A DNA stretch of 13,458 bases from positions 1 through 13,458 of the forward strand of contig DXAS01000166.1 in assembly GCA_019116915.1 (NCBI GenBank), in the 5' to 3' direction. The translations under genes were made by a program, and so were the position numbers. Of this stretch, positions 12,405-13,458 are shown one piece after another; the first letter of the stretch is position 1, and each line of letters starts with the position of its first letter. The DNA comes from Flavonifractor avicola (GTDB lineage: Bacteria; Bacillota; Clostridia; Oscillospirales; Oscillospiraceae). Under the pieces are notes generated by a model. That model ran no database searches and had not been told where the DNA came from. It was given only the letters and a program-made list of their open reading frames with translations.

Positions 12405-13458
12405 AGCGGTCCCACTTCTCGATGAGGGCCCGCAGCTGATCGGCAAACTTGCCCAGGTCCTTGTTGGTGCCGCCCTTGTTGTGGGAGATGACCTCCATCA
12501 GCTTGCGGCCCACCTCCTCCAGCCGCTGGTAGGCGGGGGAGGCGCCGGGGGCGGCTGCGGGCTTCTGCTCCGGCGGCAGGCCGGGGGCGAGCATCTTGTT
12601 GGCCAGCAGGTCGTAGACCTCCTCATAGTTGGGGGCGTGAGCAGCCAGCCCCATCTGCCGCAGGGTGTTGGCGTAGATCTCGGTGACCTCCGCGTCGCCG
12701 TGGACCACAAAGACCTGCCGGGGCTTGGGATTGTAGCTCTCGATCCACCGCAGCAGGCCGTCCCTGTCGGCGTGGGAGGACAGGCCGTGGAAGTTGACGA
12801 TCTTGGCTCGGACGGCGATCTCCTCACCGAAGAGCTTCACCGACGTAACCCCGTTGATGAGCCGCCGGCCCAGGCTGCCCTCGGCCTGGAAACCCACAAA
12901 GACAACGGTACACTCCGGCCGCCACAGGTTATGTTTCAGATGGTGGCGGATACGGCCGGCATCGCACATACCGGAAGCGGAGATGATGACCCGGGGGGTC
13001 TTGTCCTCATTAAGGGCCCGGGACTCCTCGCTGGATTCGGTGATGGTGAGGCCGGGGAACTGGAACAAGGCGCCCCCCTTCAGGGCGGCGATGGCCTCTT
13101 CGTCCAGATAGCCGTGGAGATCGCCGGAGAAGATGCGGGTGGCCTCGCCCGCCAGGGGGGAGTCTACCACCACCTGGAAGTCGGGCACGCTTTTTACCAG
13201 TCCCTGCTCTTTCATCTCCCGCATGAAGTATAAAAGCTCCTGGGTACGGCCCACGGCGAAGGAGGGGATGATCACGTTGCCCCCCTTGCCCAGGGTCTCG
13301 TCGATGATGGCAGCCAGGTCTCCGGTGTAATCCGGGTTCTTGTCCATGTCGTGGAGCCGGTCGCCGTAAGTACTTTCCGTCAAAACATAGTCGGCCTCCC
13401 GGATATACTCCGGGTCCCGGATGATGGGCTGGTCCCGGTTGCCGATATCGCCGGAGAA
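12403..13458 (-). CDS. Beta-CASP metallo-beta-lactamase-fold RNase-like protein (5' end outside window)
   Basis: The last 351 residues of a beta-CASP nuclease are visible; the frame is open to the window edge. The family (CPSF73/RNase J relatives) processes or degrades RNA. FSGDIG at the very start is metal motif 4. ESTYGD opens the beta-CASP part. IPSFAVGRTQELLYF is motif A, IISASGMCDAGRIRHHLK motif B (His), and FHGLSSHADRDGL motif C (His). This single-chain form with the RNA-specificity region resembles bacterial COG1236-type proteins rather than RNase J, which has a different C-terminal domain. After the fold, a Pro/Ala linker (PPEQKPAAAPGASPA) leads to a C-terminal helix pair of about 45 residues (YQRLEEVGRKLMEV, KDLGKFADQLRALIEKW). 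The N-terminal HxHxDH motif is outside the window. Its terminal stop lies beside the terminator shared with the MATE gene. Confidence 0.92.
   Translation of the reverse strand, partial: FSGDIGNRDQPIIRDPEYIREADYVLTESTYGDRLHDMDKNPDYTGDLAAIIDETLGKGGNVIIPSFAVGRTQELLYFMREMKEQGLVKSVPDFQVVVDSPLAGEATRIFSGDLHGYLDEEAIAALKGGALFQFPGLTITESSEESRALNEDKTPRVIISASGMCDAGRIRHHLKHNLWRPECTVVFVGFQAEGSLGRRLINGVTSVKLFGEEIAVRAKIVNFHGLSSHADRDGLLRWIESYNPKPRQVFVVHGDAEVTEIYANTLRQMGLAAHAPNYEEVYDLLANKMLAPGLPPEQKPAAAPGASPAYQRLEEVGRKLMEVISHNKGGTNKDLGKFADQLRALIEKWDR

Noticed and set aside
10928..12415. A 779-residue minus-strand open frame that would fuse about 500 residues to the N-terminus of the MerR protein
   Set aside because: The extra part is antisense to the whole MATE gene, is rich in Gly, Gln and His without domain features, and the MerR ATG at 10927 has its own ribosome binding site.
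11980..13233. A 417-residue plus-strand open frame running from within MATE into the beta-CASP gene
   Set aside because: It crosses a terminator, overlaps two well-supported genes and has low-complexity composition typical of GC-rich shadow frames.
1..13458. tRNA or rRNA genes, CRISPR arrays, insertion sequences, phage or toxin-antitoxin genes
   Set aside because: No cloverleaf-like sequence, regularly spaced repeats, transposase, integrase or toxin motif was seen, and genes fill nearly the whole window with no gene-free stretch over 300 bases.

Overview
The window is GC-rich and densely packed. It has Gram-positive signals throughout: AGGAGG-type ribosome binding sites, TTGNNN-N17-TATAAT promoters, and a Bacillus/Clostridia-type LexA box. 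It also has a type-3 (archaeal/eukaryotic-like) prolyl-tRNA synthetase, a zinc-ribbon/YARHG membrane protein, a DUF6440 protein and a LytTR-DUF3021 pair. Together these suggest a Clostridia gut-type genome, most likely an Oscillospiraceae relative of Flavonifractor, Lawsonibacter or Intestinimonas. The genus is inference from composition and gene families only. It looks like chromosome: I see no mobile element, phage gene, CRISPR array, tRNA or rRNA.

Layout, left to right. (1) The 3' end of proS (+) converges on a three-gene minus-strand operon across a bidirectional hairpin terminator. In transcription order the operon is aldose-1-epimerase-like protein, zinc-ribbon/TM/YARHG protein, lipoprotein N-acetylmuramoyl-L-alanine amidase. 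(2) A divergent promoter region (about 3205-3333) leads rightward into a TIGR04255-family gene that overlaps a GNAT acetyltransferase by ATGA. (3) A two-gene NAD-salvage operon follows, nicotinamidase (pncA) and nicotinate phosphoribosyltransferase (pncB). It has a strong promoter of its own, a near-perfect palindrome at the predicted transcription start, and a strong terminator. (4) A minus-strand DNA-damage operon starts at 8973: lexA, ogt-type alkyltransferase, a two-TM small protein, a DUF6440 small protein and exonuclease III. Its promoter is extended -10, with an SOS box over the -35. (5) Divergent from lexA are a LytTR DNA-binding protein and a four-TM DUF3021 protein, a classic regulator/membrane-partner pair. 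The DUF3021 gene overlaps, tail to tail, a MerR-family regulator with a GyrI-like ligand domain. (6) That regulator is divergent from a MATE efflux pump whose promoter has the 19-bp spacer and central dyad typical of MerR activation. (7) A terminator separates the MATE gene from a beta-CASP metallo-beta-lactamase-fold RNase-like gene (minus) that runs off the right edge.

How the parts fit together. Three units carry readable control logic: LexA autorepression of a direct-reversal/base-excision operon, a palindromic operator on NAD salvage, and a MerR switch on a drug-efflux pump. Nothing is a clear-cut unknown system. The best candidates for undescribed biology are the two small conserved-looking proteins embedded by translational coupling between ogt and exonuclease III in a LexA-controlled operon, the TIGR04255-GNAT couple, and the zinc-ribbon/YARHG protein coupled to a cell-wall amidase.
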